A DNA stretch of 64,000 nt from positions 620,001-684,000 of the forward strand of contig NZ_JALKAC010000002.1 in NCBI RefSeq assembly GCF_024171645.1, given 5' to 3'. The position numbers were made by a program, and so were the translations under genes. The notes beneath the pieces are model-generated. The model did no database searches. It was not told where the DNA came from and saw only the letters and a list, made by a program, of their open reading frames with translations. Source of the stretch: Flavobacterium sp. HSC-32F16. Its GTDB lineage: Bacteria > Bacteroidota > Bacteroidia > Flavobacteriales > Flavobacteriaceae. Below, one piece after another: positions 8,307 through 16,183 of this stretch. The number at the start of each line of letters is the position of its first letter. The first letter of the stretch is position 1.

Positions 8307-8341
8307 AGAACTGAACACTAAAAATCTGACCACTGACCACT
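8307..8341. repeat. Inverted partner of the TTTTTAGTGTTCAG cluster
   Basis: CTGAACACTAAAAA at 8311-8324 is the exact reverse complement of the unit at 7810-7823, followed by CTGACCACTGACCACT. The repeat reaches into the ruvC stop codon (8340-8342). Confidence 0.7.
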
Positions 8342-8894
8342 ATTTTCTAATCTTATCCTCATTCTGTTTTACAAAAGCATCCCAGCCCGAATAACTTTTC
8401 CCTGCAACGATTTTTCCCGAATTAAAGAAATGACAAACCGCAGCCGCCAAACCATCCGTTGAATCGAGGTTTTTTGGTAATTCTTTTAAACCTAAAAGTT
8501 GCTGCAGCATTTTAGCAACCTGTTCTTTGCTGGCATTTCCGTTTCCGGTAATCGCCATTTTTATCTTTTTTGGTTCGTATTCCGTTATCGGAATGCCTCT
8601 TGAAAGACCCGCCGCCATTGCAACGCCTTGTGCACGTCCTAATTTCAGCATCGACTGCACGTTTTTTCCAAAGAAAGGCGCTTCAATCGCAATTTCGTCT
8701 GGGCAATGCGTTTCGATTAATTCGATAGTTCGCTCGAAAATGATTCTTAATTTTTGGTAATGGTTGTCGTATTTGGAAAGCTGTAATTCATTTAATTGCA
8801 GAAATTCCATTTTTTTATTGATTACTTTAATCAATCCGAAACCCATAATTGTGGTTCCAGGGTCAATACCTAATATGATGCGTTCTTGTGTCAA
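8340..8894 (-). CDS. ruvC: Holliday junction resolvase RuvC
   Basis: 184 residues. The four acidic catalytic residues are visible: D11 in ILGIDPGTT, E71 in IAIEAPFFGKN, and D144 and D147 in NLDSTDGLAAAVCH, with the spacing of E. coli RuvC. It cuts four-way junctions made by RecA/RuvAB. The start is a TTG at 8892-8894, chosen because the protein begins a few residues before the first catalytic strand and no in-frame ATG is close upstream. The 3' end is shared with a dispersed repeat. Confidence 0.95.
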   Translation of the reverse strand: MTQERIILGIDPGTTIMGFGLIKVINKKMEFLQLNELQLSKYDNHYQKLRIIFERTIELIETHCPDEIAIEAPFFGKNVQSMLKLGRAQGVAMAAGLSRGIPITEYEPKKIKMAITGNGNASKEQVAKMLQQLLGLKELPKNLDSTDGLAAAVCHFFNSGKIVAGKSYSGWDAFVKQNEDKIRK

Positions 8895-8965
8895 GATTTC
8901 AGTTTCAAGTTTAAGGTTTCAAGTTTAGAAAATTAACTCATTTTCTAATTTTCAAATTGTCACAT
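8895..8965. repeat. Short intergenic repeats (TTTCAAGTTT, TTTTCTAATTTTCAAATTG)
   Basis: Between the divergent ruvC and flippase-like genes the phrase TTTCAAGTTT occurs twice, followed by TTTTCTAATTTTCAAATTG and CACATTTTC. The second phrase resembles material at 32690-32722. It is low-complexity dispersed repeat DNA. Confidence 0.4.
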
Positions 8966-8970
8966 TTTCA

Positions 8971-8999
8971 TTGCCGCACTTTCAAATTGATTACTTTTG
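8971..8999 (+). promoter_or_regulatory. Putative promoter of the flippase-like gene
   Basis: TTG at 8971-8973, an 18-bp spacer and TACTTTTG at 8992-8999 give a full Flavobacterium-type promoter. The -7 box ends only 4 bp before the ATG at 9004, which implies a leaderless or very short-leader mRNA and rules out the longer frame starting at 8971. Confidence 0.65.
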
Positions 9000-9003
9000 C
9001 GGC

Positions 9004-9948
9004 ATGATTTCAATTCCTCACAAAGCTAAGCAATTCCTAGTTCTTCTTGTCAAACTTTTGATTGTTGGCGGCGCATTTTATTTTATTTACAATCAGCTGG
9101 CAAATAATGATAAATTGGACTGGAATAAGTTCATTGTTTTATTCAAAAAAAATCAGTCGGTTTTAGGAATTTCGTTTATCCTGCTTTTGAGTGTTCTGAA
9201 TCGCTATTTTGAGATTTTAAAATGGCAGAATCTTGCCAAAGTAATACATGAAATCTCAGTTTATGAAGCCGCAAAACAGGTTTTAGCCGCCTTAACCGCT
9301 GGAATTTTTACACCAAATGGAGTAGGGGAGTATGCCGGAAAAGCGCTGTATTATCCAAAAACGGAAGCTAAAAAAGTGCTTTTCCTAAACTTAATCTGCA
9401 ACGGAATTCAAATGGTTTTGACTATCATTTTTGGAATATTCGGATTAATGTATTTCAATGCTAAATACAATGTTATTACATCAAAAACGGTTGCGATTTT
9501 GTTTGGAGGTTTTGTAGTGATTTTGATTGTTTTATTCTCTTTAAAAAAAATCAAAATAAAAGGATATTCAATCGAAAAACTAATTCATAAAATCAATGAA
9601 ATTCCGAAATCAATTCATCAAAAAAATATTATTCTGGGTATTTTACGATATTTGGTTTTTTCACATCAATATTACTTTTTGTTTTTAGCTTTTGATGTCG
9701 AATTGCCTTATTTAACTTTGATGGCTGCGGTTACATCTGTTTATTTTCTGGCTTCGTCACTGCCTACATTTCAGTTCTTAGACTTTGCAGTAAAAGGAAG
9801 TGTTGCCATTTATTTCTTTGGTATTTTGGGCGTAAATGAGTGGATTGTAGTTTTTATAAGTACACTTATGTGGTTCTTAAATGTTGTTCTTCCAGTTGTT
9901 TTAGGAAGTTATTTTGTGCTTAATTTTAAAGCGAAAACAACAGTATGA
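9004..9948 (+). CDS. Lysylphosphatidylglycerol synthase/UPF0104-type membrane protein (flippase-like)
   Basis: 314 residues with about seven to eight transmembrane helices. The glycine-rich ALTAGIFTPNGVGEYAGKAL motif (about 97-116) is characteristic of the LPG-synthase transmembrane domain/UPF0104 family. The start is the ATG at 9004; an in-frame start at 8971 would lie inside the promoter. It is translationally coupled to the glycosyltransferase downstream (ATGA overlap at 9945), so the pair probably makes and handles a lipid-linked sugar, but the exact substrate is unknown. Confidence 0.82.
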   Translation: MISIPHKAKQFLVLLVKLLIVGGAFYFIYNQLANNDKLDWNKFIVLFKKNQSVLGISFILLLSVLNRYFEILKWQNLAKVIHEISVYEAAKQVLAALTAGIFTPNGVGEYAGKALYYPKTEAKKVLFLNLICNGIQMVLTIIFGIFGLMYFNAKYNVITSKTVAILFGGFVVILIVLFSLKKIKIKGYSIEKLIHKINEIPKSIHQKNIILGILRYLVFSHQYYFLFLAFDVELPYLTLMAAVTSVYFLASSLPTFQFLDFAVKGSVAIYFFGILGVNEWIVVFISTLMWFLNVVLPVVLGSYFVLNFKAKTTV

Positions 9949-11048
9949 TATTTGCTCTATTTGGCATATTAACCCTTTATATAATAAGCATAGGATTACT
10001 TATTTATGGTTTTTTTAAAGTAAAAAAGTATCAAAATAAAGAATTAAAACCACAGACAAGTTTTACGATAATAGTTCCGTTTCGAAATGAAACAGAAAAT
10101 CTGCCGAATCTCTTGAATAGTTTTTCAAAACTAAATTATCCATCTGAATTATTTGAAGTGATTTTAGTTGATGACAATTCTAAAGAGAAATTTCAATTAT
10201 CGATTGTTAATTATGAATTATCAATTATTGATAATATTCGCATTTCAAATTCACCAAAAAAAGATGCCATTACAACGGCAATGTATCATGTAAAAACCAA
10301 TTGGGTAATTACAACAGATGCCGATTGTATTGTTCCAAAAAACTGGCTTTTGACTTTTGATAATTATATCCAGGAAAATAAAGTTTCAATGCTTGCCGGT
10401 GCGGTTTCGTATGAATGTGAGAATTCATTTCTGCATCATTTTCAGCAATTAGATTTAACCAGTCTGCAAGGTGCAACAATTGGCAGTTTTGGTTTAAACA
10501 ACGGATTTATGTGCAACGGAGCAAATTTTGCTTACAAAAAATTATTGTTTGAAAGCTTAAATGGTTTTGAAGGAAATGATAAGATTGCCAGCGGTGATGA
10601 TGTTTTTTTAATGCAAAAAGCCATTGAAAAATTCCCAAATCAAGTTCAGTATTTAAAAGCTGAAGAAGCAATTGTGATGACTAAACCATCCGAAAATTGG
10701 AAATCCTTATTTTATCAAAGAGTACGCTGGGCTGCAAAAACAAGTTCGTATAAAAGCACGTTTGGAAAATTTTTAGGACTGATTGTTTTCTTTGGAAATT
10801 TGAGTTTTCTGATTGCTTTTTTCTTATTTCTTTTCGGAATCTTAAGTTATCCGTTTTTAGTAGTATTTGGGTTTTTAAAGTTTACAATCGATTTTATTCT
10901 GCTCTATAAAACCAATCAATTTTTGACCAAAAACAAAATTAAAAGCCTTTTATTAAGTAGTTTATTGTATCCGTTTTTCAGTTCAATAGTAGCCTTATAT
11001 AGTTTATTCGGTTCGTACGAATGGAAAGACCGACGCTTTGTAAAATAG
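9945..11048 (+). CDS. Family 2 glycosyltransferase, membrane-bound
   Basis: 367 residues. An N-terminal membrane helix (about 1-25) precedes a GT-A domain: TIIVPFRNE at 41-49, VDDNS at 75-79, DADC at 125-128 as the nucleotide/metal motif, a later GDDVFLM, and QRVRWAA as the QxxRW motif of processive-type family 2 enzymes. Two or three C-terminal helices follow. It should add a sugar from a nucleotide sugar to a membrane acceptor. Residues 85-95 (LSIVNYELSII) are encoded by a dispersed repeat (10194-10230) directly after the VDDNS strand. The gene overlaps the upstream flippase-like gene by 4 bp. Confidence 0.9.
   Translation: MIFALFGILTLYIISIGLLIYGFFKVKKYQNKELKPQTSFTIIVPFRNETENLPNLLNSFSKLNYPSELFEVILVDDNSKEKFQLSIVNYELSIIDNIRISNSPKKDAITTAMYHVKTNWVITTDADCIVPKNWLLTFDNYIQENKVSMLAGAVSYECENSFLHHFQQLDLTSLQGATIGSFGLNNGFMCNGANFAYKKLLFESLNGFEGNDKIASGDDVFLMQKAIEKFPNQVQYLKAEEAIVMTKPSENWKSLFYQRVRWAAKTSSYKSTFGKFLGLIVFFGNLSFLIAFFLFLFGILSYPFLVVFGFLKFTIDFILLYKTNQFLTKNKIKSLLLSSLLYPFFSSIVALYSLFGSYEWKDRRFVK
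10194..10230. repeat. AATTATCGATTGTTAATTATG repeat inside the glycosyltransferase
   Basis: The stretch CAATTATCGATTGTTAATTA, then TGAATTATCAATTATTG, is an AATTATCAATT-type repeat phrase that normally lies between genes. Here it keeps the frame and encodes LSIVNYELSII. Low sequence complexity makes this call weaker than the two above. Confidence 0.6.
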
Positions 11049-11053
11049 TTTAA

Positions 11054-11129
11054 ACCATATAAGTTATATAAGGGATTTAAGTAAAATTTTACACCAAGTT
11101 TTTAAATGAACTTATATCACTTATATGGT
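11054..11129. repeat. ACCATATAAG inverted-repeat element, copy 1
   Basis: The left arm ACCATATAAGTTATATAAG (11054-11072) pairs with CTTATATCACTTATATGGT (11111-11129) with one mismatch. It lies between two convergent genes and could work as a terminator hairpin. Other copies are at 18582-18648 and 28045-28124. Confidence 0.85.
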
Positions 11130-11137
11130 GAAAAAAA

Positions 11138-11617
11138 CTATTTTTTTGCTTTTATAATTACAGGTAAAATAAATTGGGTTCTTACCGGAAGACCTCGTTT
11201 TATTGCTGGATTTACTTTAGGAAAATCTACTAAACGGGCTTGAAGAATACTGTCAATTCTAATCGTGTCGTAAGCAACAGAATCTTTTTGAAATTCTGGT
11301 TCGAATTTCATCTTTGAATTCGGGAAAATAGTCACTTTTACCTGAATTGTATCAAGATCAGGATATAAAATGGATAAACTGTCTACGTCTAGTTTTTGTT
11401 GAATAAGCTGTGACATAACATCAAAAAAGCATTTTTGACGTTCCTTTTTATCAGTAATTGTTTCACAATCAGCAACCGTTGGATATTCGTCAACTTCTTT
11501 CCAATTAATCGATTTTAATTCTTTTTGAAGTAACTCTTTTTCAGACGGAACCTGCTTCTCAAAATATTGACAAGAATTAAAAAATATAAAAACTATAAAA
11601 AGGGAAAACTGCTTCAA
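11138..11617 (-). CDS. Putative lipoprotein with TonB-C-like tail
   Basis: 159 residues. The signal peptide ends in a lipobox (FIFFNSC, C16). The C-terminal stretch RLVDFPKVNPAIKRGLPV and the following strand resemble the C-terminal domain of energy-transducer-TonB-like proteins in Bacteroidota, but no membrane anchor or proline-rich linker is present. The start is a TTG at 11615-11617; no ATG in frame is available upstream. A function is not assigned. Confidence 0.6.
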   Translation of the reverse strand: MKQFSLFIVFIFFNSCQYFEKQVPSEKELLQKELKSINWKEVDEYPTVADCETITDKKERQKCFFDVMSQLIQQKLDVDSLSILYPDLDTIQVKVTIFPNSKMKFEPEFQKDSVAYDTIRIDSILQARLVDFPKVNPAIKRGLPVRTQFILPVIIKAKK

Positions 11618-11812
11618 GATTTTGATTTTGAATTGAATAAACTAAAAAAAATGTGGTATAAAAATACAATTATTTTCTTGGGGAAACTTGGTCTTCGGGT
11701 AATAAAAACGAAAGAAAACAAATCAAAATTGCTTTAAAGAAGAATTTATTGTTTTTTCTTTCTATTTTTATAAGACACACAATAATTGTAAGTTGTAAAA
11801 TTACACAAAAAT

Positions 11813-12313
11813 ATGGATTCATTATTACTGATATTAGGTTTTGTATGCATGATTGTAGGCATCTTTGGGAGTTTTCTGCCTGTTTTGCCTGGTCTTTCCA
11901 GCTGTTGGGTTGGTTTATTGCTGCTGCATTTAACAAAAGCGGTCTATAACAATTACTGGCTTTTAGGGATCACGCTTTTGCTCACAATAATTATTACGAT
12001 TTTAGATTATATAATTCCGGCAAAAGGCACCAAAAAATTTGGCGGAAGCTCTTACGGAGTTTGGGGAACCAATATTGGATTAATAGTGGGCATTCTCGCT
12101 CCAATTCCCTTTGGCGTTATCATTGGGCCTTTTGTTGGCGCATTAATTGGAGAAATGATTTATGATTCAACCAACCATAAACGTGCTTTTAAAGCCGCGA
12201 CAGGATCACTTTTAGGCTTTCTTGCATCGAGTTTCATCAACTTTATGTTCTGTGTCATCTATTTCGGAATTTTTATTCACACCACATGGGAATATCGAAA
12301 CTTATTATTTTAA
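11813..12313 (+). CDS. DUF456 membrane protein
   Basis: 166 residues with four to five hydrophobic segments and repeated glycine-rich loops (LPVLPGLSSCWVGLLLLH, IGPFVGALIGEMI). The pattern fits DUF456 family membrane proteins with glycine-zipper-like repeats, of unknown role. The start ATG at 11813 is the first in frame before the first helix. Confidence 0.8.
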   Translation: MDSLLLILGFVCMIVGIFGSFLPVLPGLSSCWVGLLLLHLTKAVYNNYWLLGITLLLTIIITILDYIIPAKGTKKFGGSSYGVWGTNIGLIVGILAPIPFGVIIGPFVGALIGEMIYDSTNHKRAFKAATGSLLGFLASSFINFMFCVIYFGIFIHTTWEYRNLLF

Positions 12314-12528
12314 TTATGTAATAAATAGTTGGCTTTTTTCTTATTTTTTATTTTTTTTAAGAAAAATTTGAACTTTTTAAGAAATGTCCTCTACTGCGTT
12401 TTAACAGCTAAGAGGCTATATTTACTGGTATTTACATTTTTTTTTGTTAAAGTGCTCATAATCTACTCACTAAATTCTTAACTTATTTTTTGGATATGTT
12501 AAAATATTTTATATTTTTATCCTGATAA

Positions 12529-12552
12529 ACGATAAAAAGCCCCACTTTATCG
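12529..12552 (+). other. Possible leader hairpin before the DUF937 gene
   Basis: CGATAAA (12530-12536) and TTTATCG (12546-12552) can form a 7-bp stem with a 9-nt loop, ending 38 bp before the start codon. The rest of 12314-12590 is T-rich with no other clear signal. Confidence 0.35.
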
Positions 12553-12590
12553 ATTATTTTGAATAAGTATAAATAATTATTTAATAAGTT

Positions 12591-13199
12591 ATGAGTATGA
12601 CCCCAAACCTACAAATTGAGCTTAGACGTTTTATTTCTTCTAATGTTGTTTCAAAGCTAAACAAGTTTTATTTTGAAAATGATGCACTTTTAATAAAGGG
12701 AATCGATGTTTCGATAGGTACAGTTTTAATGGGTCTCTATAACAAGGCAGAAGAATCCGGTTTTTATAAAGAGATTGTTTCTCAAATCGAAGATAATTCA
12801 AGTTTTTATCAGGAAGTCGATTTTACTTCGGGCAGAATTTTATCAGTTGACGATTGTTATCGTATAGAAGGTAATCCCATATTAAAAGAAATTTTTACCA
12901 ACAAAAAAGGCAGAATTTCTGAAATGATTTCAAACGAAGTCGGCATAAAAAGCGAAACAGCCCGCGAAATACTTAACTTCTCTGCGCTTCTGGTAGTCTC
13001 TTATCTTAAAAACAATATCCAGTTACTTGACAGTCTAAAACTACTTCTGGAAGAACAAAAAAGAGACATTTTAAACAGCATTCAACCGGGAATCAAAATC
13101 ATCTTAGGATTTTCATGTTACGAAACCGTTGAAGACAAAAATCAAAACATCGGAAGATCAATCTTTACACTTTTTGGACATAACTTTTTTAGTTTCTAA
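12591..13199 (+). CDS. DUF937-like protein
   Basis: 202 residues, no signal peptide. The central helical part (KGIDVSIGTVLMGLYNKAEE, then DFTSGRILSVDDC and EIFTNKKGRISEMISNEVGI) resembles DUF937 proteins, which have bacterial helical repeats and no known enzyme activity. Two ATGs (12591 and 12597) are possible starts. It stands alone; a weak hairpin follows at about 13208-13240. Confidence 0.6.
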   Translation: MSMTPNLQIELRRFISSNVVSKLNKFYFENDALLIKGIDVSIGTVLMGLYNKAEESGFYKEIVSQIEDNSSFYQEVDFTSGRILSVDDCYRIEGNPILKEIFTNKKGRISEMISNEVGIKSETAREILNFSALLVVSYLKNNIQLLDSLKLLLEEQKRDILNSIQPGIKIILGFSCYETVEDKNQNIGRSIFTLFGHNFFSF

Positions 13200-13264
13200 A
13201 AAATAAAAAATCCCATCTTACAAAAGTAAAACAGGATTTATATTCAATTAAATCTTGAAAGGAT

Positions 13265-14173
13265 TTATGCATTTTTCAAATTGATAACTTCTTGATCCGT
13301 TAAAAATCTCCAGTTTCCTCTAGGAAGATTTTTCTTGGTTAAACCAGCAAACGAAACACGGTCAATACGTAAAACATCATAATCAAAGTGTTCGAAAATA
13401 GCACGAACAACTTTTACATTAGATGACTTTAGTTTTAGACCCACTTCACTTTTTGCTTCTTTTTCAATATAGCTTACTTCTTCAACAAACACACGATGTC
13501 CGTCAAGAGTCAAGCCTTTGCTGATTTTTTCTAAATCCTCAAACTTCAAGTTTTTATCTAAAGAAACCTGATAAATTTTAGACGATTTCTGGTTCGGTAA
13601 AGTAAACTTACGAATCATGTCCGTATCATTAGTAAACAATAACAATCCAGTTGTATTTTTGTCCATTCTTCCAACCGCAGCAATTTTTGCATTGGTAGAA
13701 CCGCGTACCAGTTCAAGAACATTGCGATATTCTTGACCTTCATCAAGAGCAGTTGTAAAGTTTTTTGGTTTGTTCAGTAAAATATATTCTTTCTTTTCAG
13801 GAGTCAAAAGAACACCGTCAAAGTTTACAACATCATTTAATTTTACTAAATATCCCATTTCAGTAACCGGAACACCATTTACTTTCACGTTTCCAGACTG
13901 AATATATATATCGGCATCACGACGCGAACAAACTCCGGAATTAGAGATGTATTTGTTTAAACGAATTTCGTCAGCTGCCTTTTGTCTTTTCGCCGGCTGA
14001 TTTTGTTTTTTAATTTTTTCAGCTGCTGCTTCCTGAGCTGCTTTAACCTCAGGTTTCACTTTTTTAGGCCCTTGCGCACGCTTAGCCATAGGAGGTTTTG
14101 GCTTGCTTGAGTTTGATCTTGAGCTATTTGGTCTAGATCCGCCTCTTTTATTATTGCCTTCCTTGTTGTTCAT
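13265..14173 (-). CDS. rRNA pseudouridine synthase (RluB/RsuA family)
   Basis: 302 residues. Residues about 1-68 are a lysine-, serine- and proline-rich basic extension. An S4 RNA-binding domain follows (about 70-130, IRLNKYISNSGVCSRRDADI). The catalytic domain carries AAVGRMDKNTTGLLLFTNDT with the Asp that attacks uracil in this family, then the RIDRVSFAGL strand near the end. The enzyme converts a uridine of ribosomal RNA to pseudouridine; which position cannot be read from sequence alone. It has its own promoter box at 14191-14198. Confidence 0.9.
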   Translation of the reverse strand: MNNKEGNNKRGGSRPNSSRSNSSKPKPPMAKRAQGPKKVKPEVKAAQEAAAEKIKKQNQPAKRQKAADEIRLNKYISNSGVCSRRDADIYIQSGNVKVNGVPVTEMGYLVKLNDVVNFDGVLLTPEKKEYILLNKPKNFTTALDEGQEYRNVLELVRGSTNAKIAAVGRMDKNTTGLLLFTNDTDMIRKFTLPNQKSSKIYQVSLDKNLKFEDLEKISKGLTLDGHRVFVEEVSYIEKEAKSEVGLKLKSSNVKVVRAIFEHFDYDVLRIDRVSFAGLTKKNLPRGNWRFLTDQEVINLKNA

Positions 14174-14190
14174 AAAATCATTAATTTGTG

Positions 14191-14198
14191 CAAAGATA
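14191..14198 (-). promoter_or_regulatory. Putative -7 box of the pseudouridine synthase gene
   Basis: The minus strand reads TATCTTTG, an exact TAnnTTTG match, 18 bp upstream of the start codon. Confidence 0.55.
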
Positions 14199-14297
14199 GT
14201 TTTTTCCTGCTAATAATCTTAAGTTCAATGTTCTTAGATTGATAGCAATATATTTTTAGATAGTTTGAAACATCGCAATTGGCTATTTTTTAGACAC

Positions 14298-14385
14298 AGT
14301 TTCCTGCTTTCCGTTCAATCTTTTATGTTCTTGTTAGAAAAACGAGACGATAAAAGGATTTTTTACTTTAATAGAAGTTGGAAAT
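14298..14385. repeat. CTTTCCG...ATCTTTTAT / ATAAAAGGAT repeat, copy 1
   Basis: ATCTTTTAT (14318-14326) faces ATAAAAGGAT (from 14350). The left part matches, with a few changes, the reverse complement of the right part of the element at 57341-57418 (shared CTTTCCGTT/CTATCCGTT and AATCTTTT). Confidence 0.45.
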
Positions 14386-14508
14386 CAAATGATTAGCTTC
14401 TTTTGAAAATTAAGGTGTTTCAAGAACACGCTCAAAGTACTTAAAGACAGTACAGAAAGTTAAAATAAAAAACCTGCGAAAGTCCTTTCAACCCGTATGG
14501 GTCTATTA

Positions 14509-15465
14509 CTAAAATGTAGAAATCAATTGTTTGCCGTGCCACAACACACTTGGATTAATCAAAACGATGCAGAAAACTCCCGAAACAATCAGGAATTTCA
14601 ATACATTATGCAGTAGTAAAAATTGTTCTTTAGAGTTGGATCTCCACAAATAAAGCAGAAAAAAGATTAAAACAATAAAACAAACATAAAAGTAAATATC
14701 CATATAGCCAACATCATAAATATTCACCAAAATATAAACCGGAATTATCGTTAAAAACGTCAAAGCTGTAATAATTTGTTTGGAAACCCTTTCATTATAA
14801 GTGATTGGTATTGTGTTATAGTTATTTGCCAAGTCACCTTTTAGGTTTTCCAAATCCTTTATCATTTCCCGAATCAAAAGCAATAAAAATAAAAACATTG
14901 CATGTGCCGAAATTACCACAAAATGGCTTCGGTGATTTTCAATTTCTTCAAATGAAATAGAATTGTAGAAATACAGTAGAATCGCAAAAAACGGAATTAC
15001 AGCCATAAATGCGGCCGTTAGATTTCCAACAATTGGATATTTCTTTATTTTATGAGAGTAAAACCAAATCAGGAAAATATAAGCCGAAAAGAATAAAAAA
15101 GCACGCCAGGAAACAATAGAAGCCATTAAAACCGCCAGGAAATTTAAACTGAAATAAACCGTCAGTTTCGTTTTCTGGCTCACCAATCTGTCCAGCATTG
15201 ATTTATTTGGACGATTTATTAAATCTTTCTGACTATCGTAAAAATTATTAATGATATAACCCGAAGCAATCGTAACTGCCGAAGCAAATACAATCAAAAA
15301 CAAATAAAAATCCAGCAAAATATCAAGAGCCCTTTTTTCTGGAGCCAAAATAAAGATTGCCGATAAATATTGTGCTAAAACAATAATTGGAATGTTATAA
15401 CCGCGTACAACAGAAAACAAACTAACAATTTTCATTACTAAAAGTTTGTGCTGTCTGCTTAACAT
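14509..15465 (-). CDS. UbiA-family prenyltransferase (geranylgeranylglycerol-phosphate type)
   Basis: 318 residues with eight to nine transmembrane helices. The first Asp-rich motif is NNFYDSQKDLINRPNKS (N-x-x-x-D-x-x-x-D) and a second acidic loop is REMIKDLENLKGDLANNYNT. These mark UbiA prenyltransferases, and the Bacteroidota members next to mevalonate genes are usually named geranylgeranylglycerol-phosphate geranylgeranyltransferase. It moves a prenyl chain onto an acceptor in the inner membrane; the acceptor is not certain. Downstream of mvaD, mevalonate kinase and DUF502 on the same strand. A second ATG at 15435 is an equally good start. Confidence 0.82.
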   Translation of the reverse strand: MLSRQHKLLVMKIVSLFSVVRGYNIPIIVLAQYLSAIFILAPEKRALDILLDFYLFLIVFASAVTIASGYIINNFYDSQKDLINRPNKSMLDRLVSQKTKLTVYFSLNFLAVLMASIVSWRAFLFFSAYIFLIWFYSHKIKKYPIVGNLTAAFMAVIPFFAILLYFYNSISFEEIENHRSHFVVISAHAMFLFLLLLIREMIKDLENLKGDLANNYNTIPITYNERVSKQIITALTFLTIIPVYILVNIYDVGYMDIYFYVCFIVLIFFLLYLWRSNSKEQFLLLHNVLKFLIVSGVFCIVLINPSVLWHGKQLISTF

Positions 15466-15527
15466 AGGTTATATATTGTGGATTAAATTAGATTTTGAAG
15501 TTAAAGGATATTTTTGAAACCTGAAAT

Positions 15528-16118
15528 TTAGAGCTTGTTTTTTAACAATTCTTTAGTGCCATATCCTAATTTCCTAATGCTGGCCAAAGCTTCTTTTTGA
15601 GTGATTCCAACTTCTCTTATGTCTTTCTTTTCTACAAAACAAACCGAACCGCTCCACGGATTTGGTGCATCCGGAACAAAAACAGTAAAATTGTTTTCGT
15701 CGATTTGTTCTATTAAAAAAGCAAATTGCCAGCCGGCATCTGTAGGAACGAGAATTACTTTTAAATCCTGATTTGATTCAAATCCCATGATGCTTTCATT
15801 CATGCTTTTCATGAACGAATATCCGGGAACAAAACTTAAAATTCCGTTTTCTAATTTGTGAATCATTTTTTTTGCTCCGGCAGTTCTGGCCAGTAAACCT
15901 GCAGTAAAACAAATAAGAATTAGAATTAGTGTCCCAACAAGTTCTTGAATTGCAACTCCTAAAACGTGTATTCTGGGCAAGTGATTTACAAGCGGCAGTG
16001 TGACTTTTTGAATTATGCCATATCCTTTTTCAAGAATAATCAGCAAAACTACTAACGGCGCTAAAAACAGAATTCCTCCTAAAAAAGTTGCTTTAATTAT
16101 TTTTAAAATGCTTTTCAT
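15528..16118 (-). CDS. DUF502 membrane protein
   Basis: 196 residues. Two N-terminal membrane segments (about 8-30 and 50-75), a PGYSFMKSMNESIMGF stretch, and the FVPDAPNPWSGSVCFVEKKD motif are the marks of the DUF502 family. The function is not known. It lies between mevalonate kinase and the UbiA prenyltransferase and is probably cotranscribed with them. Confidence 0.88.
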   Translation of the reverse strand: MKSILKIIKATFLGGILFLAPLVVLLIILEKGYGIIQKVTLPLVNHLPRIHVLGVAIQELVGTLILILICFTAGLLARTAGAKKMIHKLENGILSFVPGYSFMKSMNESIMGFESNQDLKVILVPTDAGWQFAFLIEQIDENNFTVFVPDAPNPWSGSVCFVEKKDIREVGITQKEALASIRKLGYGTKELLKNKL

Positions 16119-16183
16119 AATACAGAACTTTTAGGGTGGATACTTATGAAAATCTACTCAAATAATTTCGGCTTTTAAGAGTT

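Larger units (their letters stand above)
14174..14508. other. 335-bp intergenic region, no gene seen
   Basis: No convincing reading frame lies on either strand. The region holds the pseudouridine synthase promoter at its left end and a degenerate dispersed repeat at 14298-14385; the remainder is AT-rich sequence where I see nothing. Confidence 0.6.

Noticed and set aside
13208..13240. Terminator after the DUF937 gene
   Set aside because: AAATCC/GGATTT and TTAC/GTAA can pair, but with a wide interior loop and no U-run; too weak to list as a feature.
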